A stretch of 64,000 bases of DNA, taken from positions 1,054,001-1,118,000 of the forward strand of contig CBDCAI010000004.1 in NCBI GenBank assembly GCA_965213845.1. The letters run 5' to 3'. This document shows, in pieces, positions 44,757 to 52,250 of the stretch. The stretch is from JBBROS01 sp965213845 (lineage in GTDB: Bacteria > Pseudomonadota > Alphaproteobacteria > Acetobacterales > Acetobacteraceae). Positions within the stretch are counted from its first letter, which is position 1. Each line of letters opens with the position of its first letter. The notes under the pieces were generated by a model that was given only the letters and a program-made list of their open reading frames with translations, was not told the origin of the DNA and did no database searches. A program made the translations under genes and the position numbers.

Positions 44757-45788
44757 ATGATGGTGGGTTACAGGGTCGCGGTCGTGGGTGCCACAGGGGC
44801 GGTCGGGCGCGAGATCCTGAAGACCCTGGCCGAGCGGAACTTCCCGGTGCGGGAGGTGGTGGCGCTCGCGTCCGCCCGCTCCGCCGGGCAGGAGGTGAGC
44901 TTCGGCGACAAGCAGGTGCTGAAGGTCCGCAACCTCGAGACGTTCGACTTCAAGGGATGGGACCTCGCGCTGTTCAGCCCCGGGGCCGCCGTCAGCGCGG
45001 TGCACGCGCCGCGGGCCGCCGCCGCCGGATGCCTCGTGATCGACAACACGAGCCACTTCCGGATGGAGCCCGACGTGCCGCTGGTGGTGCCGGAGGTCAA
45101 TCCGCAGGCACTGCAGCGCATCCGCCGCGGCATCGTCGCGAACCCGAACTGCAGCACCATCCAGATGGTGGTCGCGCTGAAGCCGCTGCACGACCGCTTC
45201 CGGGTGAAGCGGGTGGTCGTCTCGACCTACCAGTCCGTCTCCGGCGCCGGGAAGGACGGCATGGACGAGCTGTGGTCGCAGTCGCGGGCGATGTACGTCA
45301 ACGACCCGGTCAAGGCGCAGGAGTTCACCAAGCAGATCGCCTTCAACTGCATCCCGCACATCGACAAGTTCATGGATGACGGCTCCACCAAGGAGGAATG
45401 GAAGATGGCGGTCGAGACGCGCAAGATCCTCGACCCCGACATCCTGGTGTTCGCGACCTGCGTCCGGGTGCCGGTGTTCATCGGCCACTGCGAGGCGGTG
45501 AATGTGGAGTTCCACGAGAAGGTCACGGTGGCCGAGGCGCGGGCCGTGCTGCGCGACGCGCCGGGCATCGTGGTGCAGGACACGCGCGACGACGGCGGCT
45601 ACACGACCTCGATCGACTGCGTGGGCGAGGACGCGACCTATGTCAGCCGCATCCGGATCGACCCGACGGTCGAGAACGGCCTGGCGTTCTGGTGCGTGTC
45701 GGACAACCTGCGCAAGGGCGCCGCGCTGAACGCGGTGCAGATCGCCGAGACCGTCGTGGCGCAGGGCCTGCTGACCCAGGCGGCGTGA
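44757..45788 (+). CDS. asd: Aspartate-semialdehyde dehydrogenase
   Basis: A 343-residue NADP-dependent enzyme that reduces aspartyl phosphate to aspartate semialdehyde, for lysine, threonine, methionine and cell-wall diaminopimelate synthesis. GATGAVGREILKTL binds NADP, the catalytic cysteine is C132 in ANPNCSTIQ, and the acid-base histidine is H244 in VFIGHCEAVNVEF. STYQSVSGAGKDGMDELW is a further family block. Two ATG codons start the frame; the first is used. The length is standard. It is a core gene standing alone between accessory genes, with a strong hairpin just after its stop. Confidence 0.96.
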   Translation: MMVGYRVAVVGATGAVGREILKTLAERNFPVREVVALASARSAGQEVSFGDKQVLKVRNLETFDFKGWDLALFSPGAAVSAVHAPRAAAAGCLVIDNTSHFRMEPDVPLVVPEVNPQALQRIRRGIVANPNCSTIQMVVALKPLHDRFRVKRVVVSTYQSVSGAGKDGMDELWSQSRAMYVNDPVKAQEFTKQIAFNCIPHIDKFMDDGSTKEEWKMAVETRKILDPDILVFATCVRVPVFIGHCEAVNVEFHEKVTVAEARAVLRDAPGIVVQDTRDDGGYTTSIDCVGEDATYVSRIRIDPTVENGLAFWCVSDNLRKGAALNAVQIAETVVAQGLLTQAA

Positions 45789-45792
45789 CGTT

Positions 45793-45823
45793 CCCACCCG
45801 GTCGGGTTCACCGACCGGGTGGG
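45793..45823. terminator. Strong hairpin between asd and LysR gene
   Basis: CCCACCCGGTCGG (45793-45805) and CCGACCGGGTGGG (45811-45823) form a perfect 13-bp stem with a 5-nt loop in the 19-bp gap, extending into the end of the LysR gene, whose stop codon overlaps the loop. No T-tract follows, but the stem is very stable, so a bidirectional terminator is likely. Confidence 0.7.
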
Positions 45824-46749
45824 GGCATCGCGGTACCGCCGGGCCAGCGGTTCTCGGCCAGCAGGTCCTGGACCACCCCGGTCACCATGTCCGCCAGCGC
45901 CGCCGCGGCCGCGCTGCGCCGGTCCTCGGGCTGCTGCATCAGGCACAGCGTCCAGGCGGCACGGGGGCGCAGCGGCCAGGCCTGCAGCTGCCCGGCCTGC
46001 AACTGCCCCGGCAGCAGCGCGCCGCGGGTCAGCAGCGAGAAGCCGATCCCTTCCAGCAGCAGGGCGCGGATGACCAGGTGGTCGTTCGCCTCCATGCGGA
46101 GATGCAGCCGGCTCTGGTGCCGGGCGAGCCATTCGTCGAGCAACCGGCGGGACGCGTTCGGGCGCCCGGGCAGGATCAGCGGCAGCCCGACCAGGTCCTG
46201 CGGCCGGGCGTAGGGCCGCGGCAGATCCAGGCTGCCGGCCCGGCCCACCAGCACCACCTCCTCGCTGAGCAGGGGCTGCAGCGTGAAGCCGGGCTGCGGC
46301 GCCGGGTCATGCAGGCAGGCGACGTCCACCCGGCCGCGCAGCATCCATTCTTGCAGATAGACGCTGAAACCCGCGACGACGCGCAGGAACACGTTGGGGA
46401 AACGATCGGCGAAGCGCCGGGCCAGCTCGGGCATCAGCACCGTGCCCGCGGCCGGCGGCACGGCCAGGGTGACGGTCCCGGACGGTGCGTCGTCGCCGCG
46501 GCGGATGTCGTCGCGCAGCCCGTCGATCTGGCGCAGCGCCACCTGGCCGCGCTCCAGCAGGATGCGGCCGGCCTCGGTCAGGCTCACGCCATGGCTGTGC
46601 CGGTGGAACAGGGGCCGGCCCAGCTCCTGCTCCAGGGCCAGGATCTGCCGGCTGACCGCGGGCTGGGAGATGCGGAGGAAGGCGGCCCCGCGGGAGTACG
46701 ACCCGAACTCGGCGACCGCCTGGAAGTAGCGCAGGGCCTTGAGGTCCAT
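45808..46749 (-). CDS. LysR family transcriptional regulator
   Basis: A 313-residue LTTR. The N-terminal helix-turn-helix is MDLKALRYFQAVAEFGSYSRGAAFLRISQPAVSRQILALEQELG, followed by a linker helix and an effector domain from about residue 90 (SGTVTLAVPPAAG). It is divergent from the luciferase-like monooxygenase gene with 104 bp between them, the usual layout for an LTTR and its target operon. The effector is unknown. The C-terminus is encoded within a strong hairpin shared with the end of asd. Confidence 0.93.
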   Translation of the reverse strand: MDLKALRYFQAVAEFGSYSRGAAFLRISQPAVSRQILALEQELGRPLFHRHSHGVSLTEAGRILLERGQVALRQIDGLRDDIRRGDDAPSGTVTLAVPPAAGTVLMPELARRFADRFPNVFLRVVAGFSVYLQEWMLRGRVDVACLHDPAPQPGFTLQPLLSEEVVLVGRAGSLDLPRPYARPQDLVGLPLILPGRPNASRRLLDEWLARHQSRLHLRMEANDHLVIRALLLEGIGFSLLTRGALLPGQLQAGQLQAWPLRPRAAWTLCLMQQPEDRRSAAAAALADMVTGVVQDLLAENRWPGGTAMPPPGR

Positions 46750-46771
46750 CGGCCCCCCAAACGTTCCGGTT

Positions 46772-46782
46772 ATATCACGTAT
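46772..46782. promoter_or_regulatory. Candidate LysR box ATA-N5-TAT
   Basis: ATATCACGTAT is a dyad (ATA-N5-TAT) in the AT-rich part of the divergent interval, a spacing seen in LTTR sites. TATAAC on the minus strand next to it could be the regulator's own -10. No good -35 was found. Confidence 0.35.
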
Positions 46783-46853
46783 GCCGCTTATGCCTTGGAC
46801 GCAAGCTGGACCCGGGCCCTAGCCTCGGAGCCATCGAGCATGGAGATGGGCGC

Positions 46854-47939
46854 GTGAAGTTCGGGCTGATGACGCAGATCCAGATGCCCCGCCCGTGGAA
46901 CACCACGACGGAGATGGACGCCTACCAGAACACCGTCGAGCAGGCGGTGGCGGGCGAGGCGGCGGGGTTCAGCCATTACTGGATCACCGAGCAGCACTTC
47001 TTCGCCGAGATCGGGCACAGCCCCTGCCCCGACATGCTGCTTGCCGCGATCAGCCAGCGCACCAGCGTGATCCGGCTGGGGTTCTCGGTGATCCTGATGA
47101 CGATCAACAACCCGTTCTCGATCGCCGAACGCGTCGCGACGCTCGACAACCTGTCGCGCGGGCGGGTGGAGTTCGGGATGGGCCGCGGGTCCACGCCCTA
47201 CATGGTGGACGCCTTCGGCGTGACCCGGCCCGAGGAACGCGAGCGCGCGGCCGAGGCGACCGCCGCCGTGATGCAGATGTTCGCCGAGGAGCGGTTCACC
47301 GGATTCAAGGGCCGGCACTTCGACCTGCCGCCACGCGACGTCCTGCCGCGGCTGGTGCAGAAGCCGCACCCGCCGCTCTGGGCCGCCGCGTCCAACCTGG
47401 CGAGCTACGAGCGCGCCGCCCGGCAGGGCCTGGGCGTGATCGGCGTCACCCGCAACTCGATCGACGAGACGCGGGACGCCATCCGCCACTACCGCGCGAC
47501 CATCCGCAGCGCCGACCCGGCCGGGTTCGTGGGCCGCGTCGCCAACGACCAGGTGGGCGGCTTCGCGCTGGCCTATTGCCACGAGGACGACCGGATCGGG
47601 CGCGACAAGGCCTGTGCGGCGGCGCGCTGGTACAACGGCGACAACGAGGCCGAGCTGAACAACGTGCGCTTCGCCACCGCGGGCGGGGTGCAGGCGGTGG
47701 TCGACAAGTTCCGCAACCGCAGCAACGACGAGCTGATCGCCGACGGCATGGCGATCGGCGGCAACCCGGACAGCATCTGCCGCTCGGTGGAGAAATGGGC
47801 GGAAGCCGGGCTCGACCAGATGATCTTCCTGCTGCAGGCCGGGCGCACGACGCACGACGAGGTGCTGCGCTCCATCGACCTGATCGGGCGGCATGTGATC
47901 CCGCGCTTCGCGACGCGGACGGCAGTGGCGGCGGAATGA
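46854..47939 (+). CDS. LLM class flavin-dependent monooxygenase (luciferase-like)
   Basis: A 361-residue TIM-barrel oxidoreductase using reduced flavin. MKFGLMTQIQMPRP starts strand 1. FSHYWITEQHFFAEIGHSPCPDMLLAAIS and LDNLSRGRVEFGMGRGSTPYM are family hallmarks, and the C-terminal segment IADGMAIGGNPDSICRSVEKWAEAGLDQMIFLLQAG is highly conserved. It needs a separate flavin reductase, which is not encoded nearby. GTG start. The ATGA at its end lies just before the binding-protein gene of a NitT/TauT-type importer, suggesting it oxidises the imported compound, for example to open a heterocycle or cleave C-S or C-N (inference). Confidence 0.9.
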   Translation: MKFGLMTQIQMPRPWNTTTEMDAYQNTVEQAVAGEAAGFSHYWITEQHFFAEIGHSPCPDMLLAAISQRTSVIRLGFSVILMTINNPFSIAERVATLDNLSRGRVEFGMGRGSTPYMVDAFGVTRPEERERAAEATAAVMQMFAEERFTGFKGRHFDLPPRDVLPRLVQKPHPPLWAAASNLASYERAARQGLGVIGVTRNSIDETRDAIRHYRATIRSADPAGFVGRVANDQVGGFALAYCHEDDRIGRDKACAAARWYNGDNEAELNNVRFATAGGVQAVVDKFRNRSNDELIADGMAIGGNPDSICRSVEKWAEAGLDQMIFLLQAGRTTHDEVLRSIDLIGRHVIPRFATRTAVAAE

Positions 47940-47950
47940 CGGAGGTCGGC

Positions 47951-48961
47951 ATGGGACACGGGATCGGACGGCGCTTCATCGTTGCAGGACTCGGGGCGGC
48001 GCTCGGGGTGGCGGCGCTCGGCCTGCTGCAGCCGGCGCGGGCCCAGGCGCCAGTGCCGCTCGATGTCGCGGCGTCGGTCACCTGGTGGGGCCAGGTCCCC
48101 ATCATGCTCGCCATCGATAAGGGCTACTTCCGCGAGGCCGGGATCGCGACGGAGCTGAAGAACATCTCTTCCTCGGGGGACCGCATTGCCGCGCTCACGG
48201 CGGGCTCGGTCGCGTTCGCCAACCTCGGGCGGATCGCCGCCATCGTGGAGATGGCGCGGGGCAACCAGGGCTTCTACTTCTTCGCCAACGTCGACGACAG
48301 CCCGGGGAACGAGGGCTGCTGGGCCCGGCCGGGCTTCGACGGCTTCAAGGCGCTGCGCGGCAAGAAGGTGGCGGCCAACACCTCGGCCCAGATCACGATG
48401 AACGGTCTGCTCGAGAACGCAGGCATGACCGAGCGGGACGTGCAGTTCGTCAACCTCCCGGGCCCCGAGATGGCCGCGGCGCTGGCGAAGGGCGACGTGG
48501 ACGCCGCCTGCGTGTGGGAGCCGCTGCTGACCGGCGTGAAGGCCGGCACCCCGGGCGGCAAGCTGCTGGGGCTCGACAGCGACACGCCGATGGGCAAGCG
48601 GTTCGGCACTATGGCGTCGCCCGACGTGATGATCATCTCGCGCAAGCTGGTGCAGGAGAAGCCGGAGCTGGCGCAGAAGCTGGTCCAGGCGGTGTTCAAG
48701 GGTGTCGAGTACGCCAACGCGAACCCCGATGACACGGCGCAGACCGTCGCGCACTACTTCAACAAGCCGCCCGCCGAGGTCCTGGCGGCGATGCGCACGT
48801 TCAAGTATTTCGGCGCGGCCAACTGGCAGGAGCACATGACGCTGCATGCCGGGCAGATGCAGGTGCTGGCGCAGTGGCTGTACGACAACGGCAAGATCCC
48901 CTCGATGCCGGACACGGCCAAATGGATGAACACGTCGTTCGTGCCGAAGTCCGGCTCCTGA
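47951..48961 (+). CDS. NitT/TauT-type ABC substrate-binding protein
   Basis: A 336-residue periplasmic protein of the SsuA/THI5-like group. The signal GRRFIVAGLGAALGVAALGLLQPARAQA has an RR pair and ends at ARAQA. SVTWWGQVPIMLAIDKGYFREAGIATELKNISSSGDRIAALTAGSVAFAN is the family's ligand-binding lobe, and GDVDAACVWEPLLT is another hallmark. GGAGG 5 nt before the ATG favours this start over one overlapping the previous stop. Cargo may be a sulfonate, nitrate, pyrimidine or pyrimidine-like heterocycle; the sequence does not decide. Confidence 0.92.
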   Translation: MGHGIGRRFIVAGLGAALGVAALGLLQPARAQAPVPLDVAASVTWWGQVPIMLAIDKGYFREAGIATELKNISSSGDRIAALTAGSVAFANLGRIAAIVEMARGNQGFYFFANVDDSPGNEGCWARPGFDGFKALRGKKVAANTSAQITMNGLLENAGMTERDVQFVNLPGPEMAAALAKGDVDAACVWEPLLTGVKAGTPGGKLLGLDSDTPMGKRFGTMASPDVMIISRKLVQEKPELAQKLVQAVFKGVEYANANPDDTAQTVAHYFNKPPAEVLAAMRTFKYFGAANWQEHMTLHAGQMQVLAQWLYDNGKIPSMPDTAKWMNTSFVPKSGS

Positions 48962-48998
48962 CGCCGCGCTCCGCCCGGGCCTGGACGGCGGGGCCGGC

Positions 48999-49829
48999 GT
49001 GAGCGGGGGCGCCTTGGACGGTCCGCTGTCCCTTGGTCCGCGGCAGGCGGCGCCCATGCGGATGCGGCTGAACCATTGGCTCATCGTCATCAACCTGGTT
49101 GCCGTGGCCACCGCGTTCGGGGCCTGGTGGGCGGCCACGGCGTCGGGCTGGATCCCGCCCATCTTCCTGCCCTCCCCGGGCGAGGTGTGGCACGCGGGCC
49201 AGGTCCGGCTGCTGCACGGGGACCTGCTGATGGACGTGCTGGTGTCGGCCCGCCGGGTGTTCGCGGGCTTCGCGCTCGCGGCCCTGGTCGCGGTGCCGCT
49301 GGGCGTGGTCATGGGGGTGTGGCGGCCGGCGAAGGCGATCATGGACCCCTTCGTGTCATTGCTGCGGCCCCTGCCTTCCATCACCTGGATCCCGCTGTCG
49401 ATCCTGTGGCTGGGGATCGGCGAGGTGCAGAAGGTCGCCATCGTCTTCATGGGGTCGTGGATCTACATCCTGCTGTACACGGTCGAGAGCACGCGCCGGG
49501 TCGATCCGCTGCTGCTGCGCGCCGCCCGCAACCTGGGCGCCAACGACGGCGCGGTCATGCGCGAGGTCGTGCTGCCCGGCGCCCTGCCCGGCATCATCAG
49601 CGGGCTGAAGGTGACGCTGGCGATCTCGTGGTCCTGCGTGCTGACCGCGGAGATGATCGCGGCCCAGAGCGGGCTCGGCGCGCTGATCTGGCAGGCGAAG
49701 GACTGGGGCAACCTGCCGCTCGTGCTGGTGGGCATGCTGTGCATCTCGTTGACCGTGCTGCTGGCCGACTGGGCGGCGCTGCGGCTCGAGCGGTGGCTGC
49801 TGCCATGGGAGCGCGCCAGGCGTGCCTGA
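48999..49829 (+). CDS. NitT/TauT-type ABC permease (SsuC/TauC-like)
   Basis: A 276-residue permease. FLPSPGEVWHAG follows helix 1 as in TauC/SsuC. FVSLLRPLPSITWIPLSILWLGIGEVQKVAIVFMGSWIYI and the EAA loop LLLRAARNLGANDGAVMREVVLPGALPGIISGLKVTLAISWSCVLTAEM identify the family. The GTG start is provisional: an ATG at 49056 would remove a hydrophilic N-terminal stretch of 19 residues. Its stop lies inside the first copy of the 21-bp duplication at the start of the ATPase gene. Confidence 0.9.
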   Translation: MSGGALDGPLSLGPRQAAPMRMRLNHWLIVINLVAVATAFGAWWAATASGWIPPIFLPSPGEVWHAGQVRLLHGDLLMDVLVSARRVFAGFALAALVAVPLGVVMGVWRPAKAIMDPFVSLLRPLPSITWIPLSILWLGIGEVQKVAIVFMGSWIYILLYTVESTRRVDPLLLRAARNLGANDGAVMREVVLPGALPGIISGLKVTLAISWSCVLTAEMIAAQSGLGALIWQAKDWGNLPLVLVGMLCISLTVLLADWAALRLERWLLPWERARRA

Positions 49830-49863
49830 CGTGATGAGGGTCGTGCCTGACGTGATGAGGGTC
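49822..49863 (+). repeat. Exact 21-bp tandem duplication at gene junction
   Basis: Two perfect copies of a 21-bp unit (49822-49842 and 49843-49863), starting GTGCCTGACGTGATGAGG, plus 7 bp of a third. Copy one contains the permease stop and the first possible start of the ATPase gene; each copy has in-frame GTG and ATG codons. The result is a repeated MPDVMRV/VPDVMRV N-terminus. Confidence 0.95.
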
Positions 49864-50670
49864 GTGCCTGGCGGTGGCGGGGTCGTGCCGGTCCTGGCCG
49901 CCCGGCACGTGACCAAGGCCTACGAGGCCGGGCGGTCCGGCACCCTGGTCGCGGTGCGCGACCTGTCGATGGAGGTGATGCCGGGCGAGTTCGTGTGCCT
50001 GCTGGGCGCCTCGGGCTGCGGCAAGAGCACGATGCTGAGCCTGTTCGCCGGCTTCCTGCCGCCCACCTCCGGCGAGGTGCTGCTGCAGGGCGTGCCGATC
50101 ACCCGGATCGAGCCCCGGTGCGGCATGGTGTTCCAGTCCTACGCGCTGTTCCCCTGGAAGACCGTGCGCGCCAACGTGGAGTTCGGGCTCAAGATGCAGG
50201 GCGTCGGACGCATGGCACGCCGGGCGGAGGCGCAGCGCTTCATCGACCTCGTGAAGCTCGGCGGCTTCGAGGAGCGTTACCCCGGCGAGCTCTCGGGCGG
50301 CATGCAGCAGCGCGTCTCGCTGGCGCGCGTGCTGGCCGCAGGTCCCGAGGTGCTGCTGATGGACGAGCCCTTCGCGGCACTCGATGCCATGACCCGGCAG
50401 ATCATGCAGGAGGAGCTGCTGCGCCTGCATGCCGCCCAGGGCACGAGCACGCTGTTCATCACCCACTCGATCGACGAGGCCCTGATCCTGTCGGACCGGA
50501 TCGTCGTCATGTCGGCGCGGCCGGGCCGGATCAAGGCGGTGATGCCCAACCCGCTGCCGCGGCCCCGGCACGTGTCGGTGCAGCTGTCGCCCGACTTCGC
50601 GCAGCTGAAGGCCGCGCTGTGGCGCCTGGTCGAGGACGAAGTGGCCGGGCACGACGAGACGAACCGTTGA
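49822..50670 (+). CDS. NitT/TauT-type ABC ATPase (SsuB/TauB-like)
   Basis: A 282-residue ATPase. Walker A is GASGCGKST, the Q-loop is VFQSYALFPWKTVRANVEFGL, the signature is LSGGMQQRVSLARVLA, Walker B is VLLMDEPFAALDAMTRQ and the switch is FITHSIDEAL, all typical of nitrate/taurine/sulfonate importers. The first 21 codons come from a duplicated 21-bp unit; conserved sequence only begins at about residue 24 (VLAARHVTKAYEAG), so the true start may be the ATG at 49834 or 49855. It overlaps the permease gene and precedes the M24 gene by 12 bp. Confidence 0.9.
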   Translation: MPDVMRVVPDVMRVVPGGGGVVPVLAARHVTKAYEAGRSGTLVAVRDLSMEVMPGEFVCLLGASGCGKSTMLSLFAGFLPPTSGEVLLQGVPITRIEPRCGMVFQSYALFPWKTVRANVEFGLKMQGVGRMARRAEAQRFIDLVKLGGFEERYPGELSGGMQQRVSLARVLAAGPEVLLMDEPFAALDAMTRQIMQEELLRLHAAQGTSTLFITHSIDEALILSDRIVVMSARPGRIKAVMPNPLPRPRHVSVQLSPDFAQLKAALWRLVEDEVAGHDETNR

Positions 50671-50682
50671 AAGGGGACCGCG

Positions 50683-51840
50683 ATGTCCAAGCATGATTTC
50701 GAACCGGCGGAGTTCGCCGACCGGCTGGCCCGGCTGCGCACAACCATCGGCGCGGCCGGGCTCGACTGGCTGCTGGTGCTGCATCCCGTGTCGATCCGCT
50801 GGCTGATCGGGCAGGACACCAAAAGCTACACGGTGTTCCAGTGCCTGCCGGTCAGCGCCCGGCCCGGCCCGCTGACCGTGTTCACGCGCGGGACGGAGCG
50901 CAGCGAGTTCGCAGCCGACACGATGGCCGAAGACCTGGTGACCTATGGCGGCGGCGAGCCGGAGGATCCGATGCCGGCCTTCGACCGCTTCCTCGACCGG
51001 CTGGACATCAAGGGGGCAAGGGTCGGGATGGAGGTGCCGGGCGGCTACCTGCAGCCCGGCCATTACGTCGCGGTGAAGGCGATGCTGGGCGCCGCACTGG
51101 TGCAGGAGCCGTGCGGCCTGCTGATGACGCTGCGTGCGGTGAAGTCGCCCGCCGAGCAGGCCTATGCCCGCGAGGCCGCCGGGATCGCCGGCCTGGCGCT
51201 CGAACAGCTGCTGGGGGCGGTGACGGACGGCGTGTCGGAGCTGGAGCTGGCGGCGGTGGCCTATCACGCGCTGCTGTCGAACGGGTCGGGCCTGCCGGCG
51301 AGCACGATGAACCTGATGACGGGGGAGCGCAGCGCCTTCGCCCTGGGCGGGCCGACTGAGCGGCGCATGCGGCGCGGCGACACCGGTCTGGTCGAGATGG
51401 GGGCTGCGCGGCGCCGCTACACGTCGACGCTCGGCCGGCAATGGAACCTGGGCGACCCGGCCCCCCGCCTGCTGGAGATCTTCGGCGTGGTGCAGCGCGC
51501 GACGGCGGCGTGCCTCGCGGAGATGCGGGCGGGCGTGCCGGCGATCGTGCCGCACGAGGCCGCGAAGAAGGTGATCGCCGAGGCCGGCTTCGATGCCGGG
51601 CGGATGCACACGACGGGGTACGGCATGGCACCGGGCTTCCCGCCCTCATGGGGGGAGGGCCCCAACATGTTCGGCGGCACGAAGGACGTTCTGCAGGCCG
51701 GGATGATCGTCTCGGTGGAGCCAAACATCTTCCTGCCTGCAGAGTCGCTGGGTGCCCGGCTGATCGACAACGTCATCGTCACCGAAACCGGCTACGAGCT
51801 GCTGTCCACCATGCCGAGGGACCTCGTGGTGGTCGCCTGA
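50683..51840 (+). CDS. M24 family peptidase-like hydrolase (creatinase/ectoine hydrolase type)
   Basis: A 385-residue pita-bread-fold protein: a creatinase N-terminal domain (about residues 10-150, with DWLLVLHPVSIRWLIGQDTKSY) and the M24 catalytic domain. The HTTGYGMAPGFPPSWGEGP region supplies the conserved histidine, and glutamates lie in IVSVEPNIFLPA and VIVTETGYELL. The two aspartates that bind metal in aminopeptidase P appear replaced (VEMGAARRRYTSTLGRQW), as in metal-independent creatinase and ectoine hydrolase. It probably hydrolyses a small C-N bond rather than peptides. The gene lies 12 bp after the ABC ATPase gene, in the same operon. Confidence 0.85.
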   Translation: MSKHDFEPAEFADRLARLRTTIGAAGLDWLLVLHPVSIRWLIGQDTKSYTVFQCLPVSARPGPLTVFTRGTERSEFAADTMAEDLVTYGGGEPEDPMPAFDRFLDRLDIKGARVGMEVPGGYLQPGHYVAVKAMLGAALVQEPCGLLMTLRAVKSPAEQAYAREAAGIAGLALEQLLGAVTDGVSELELAAVAYHALLSNGSGLPASTMNLMTGERSAFALGGPTERRMRRGDTGLVEMGAARRRYTSTLGRQWNLGDPAPRLLEIFGVVQRATAACLAEMRAGVPAIVPHEAAKKVIAEAGFDAGRMHTTGYGMAPGFPPSWGEGPNMFGGTKDVLQAGMIVSVEPNIFLPAESLGARLIDNVIVTETGYELLSTMPRDLVVVA

Positions 51841-51855
51841 GGCGGGCGGTCGGCC

Positions 51856-52182
51856 TTACAGGCTGCTGGTGACCCACTCCTTCAGGGCGCTCTTCGGCGC
51901 GGCGCCGACCTTGGTGGCGACCGGCTTGCCGTCCTTGAACAGGATCATCGTCGGGATGCCGCGGACGCCGTAGGTGTTGGGCGACATCGGGTTGTCGTCG
52001 ATGTTGACCTTGGCGACGGTCAGCTTGCCCTTCATCTCCTGCGCGATCTCCTCCAAGGCGGGGCCGATCATCTTGCAGGGGCCGCACCACTCGGCCCAGA
52101 AGTCCACCAGGACCGGGCCCGGCGCCTTCAGGACCTGGGCTTCGAAGCTGTCGTCACTCACGGCTACGGTGTTCTCGCTCAC
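51856..52182 (-). CDS. trxA: Thioredoxin
   Basis: A 108-residue classical thioredoxin. The active site is W32-C33-G34-P35-C36, preceded by VLVDFWAE, with the cis-proline in RGIPTMILFKDG. The GTG start is chosen because AGGAG lies 6 nt upstream and it gives the usual length; a longer frame would add eight residues. It reduces protein disulfides in the cytoplasm using thioredoxin reductase, which is not in this window. It is on the opposite strand to the catabolic genes on both sides and is likely an independent housekeeping unit. Confidence 0.96.
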   Translation of the reverse strand: MSENTVAVSDDSFEAQVLKAPGPVLVDFWAEWCGPCKMIGPALEEIAQEMKGKLTVAKVNIDDNPMSPNTYGVRGIPTMILFKDGKPVATKVGAAPKSALKEWVTSSL

Positions 52183-52250
52183 GCTGCACTCCTGGGATAC
52201 GTGCACTAGAGTTGGGCAACGGCAGGGGCCGGGTCAAGCAGGGGGGGCGG

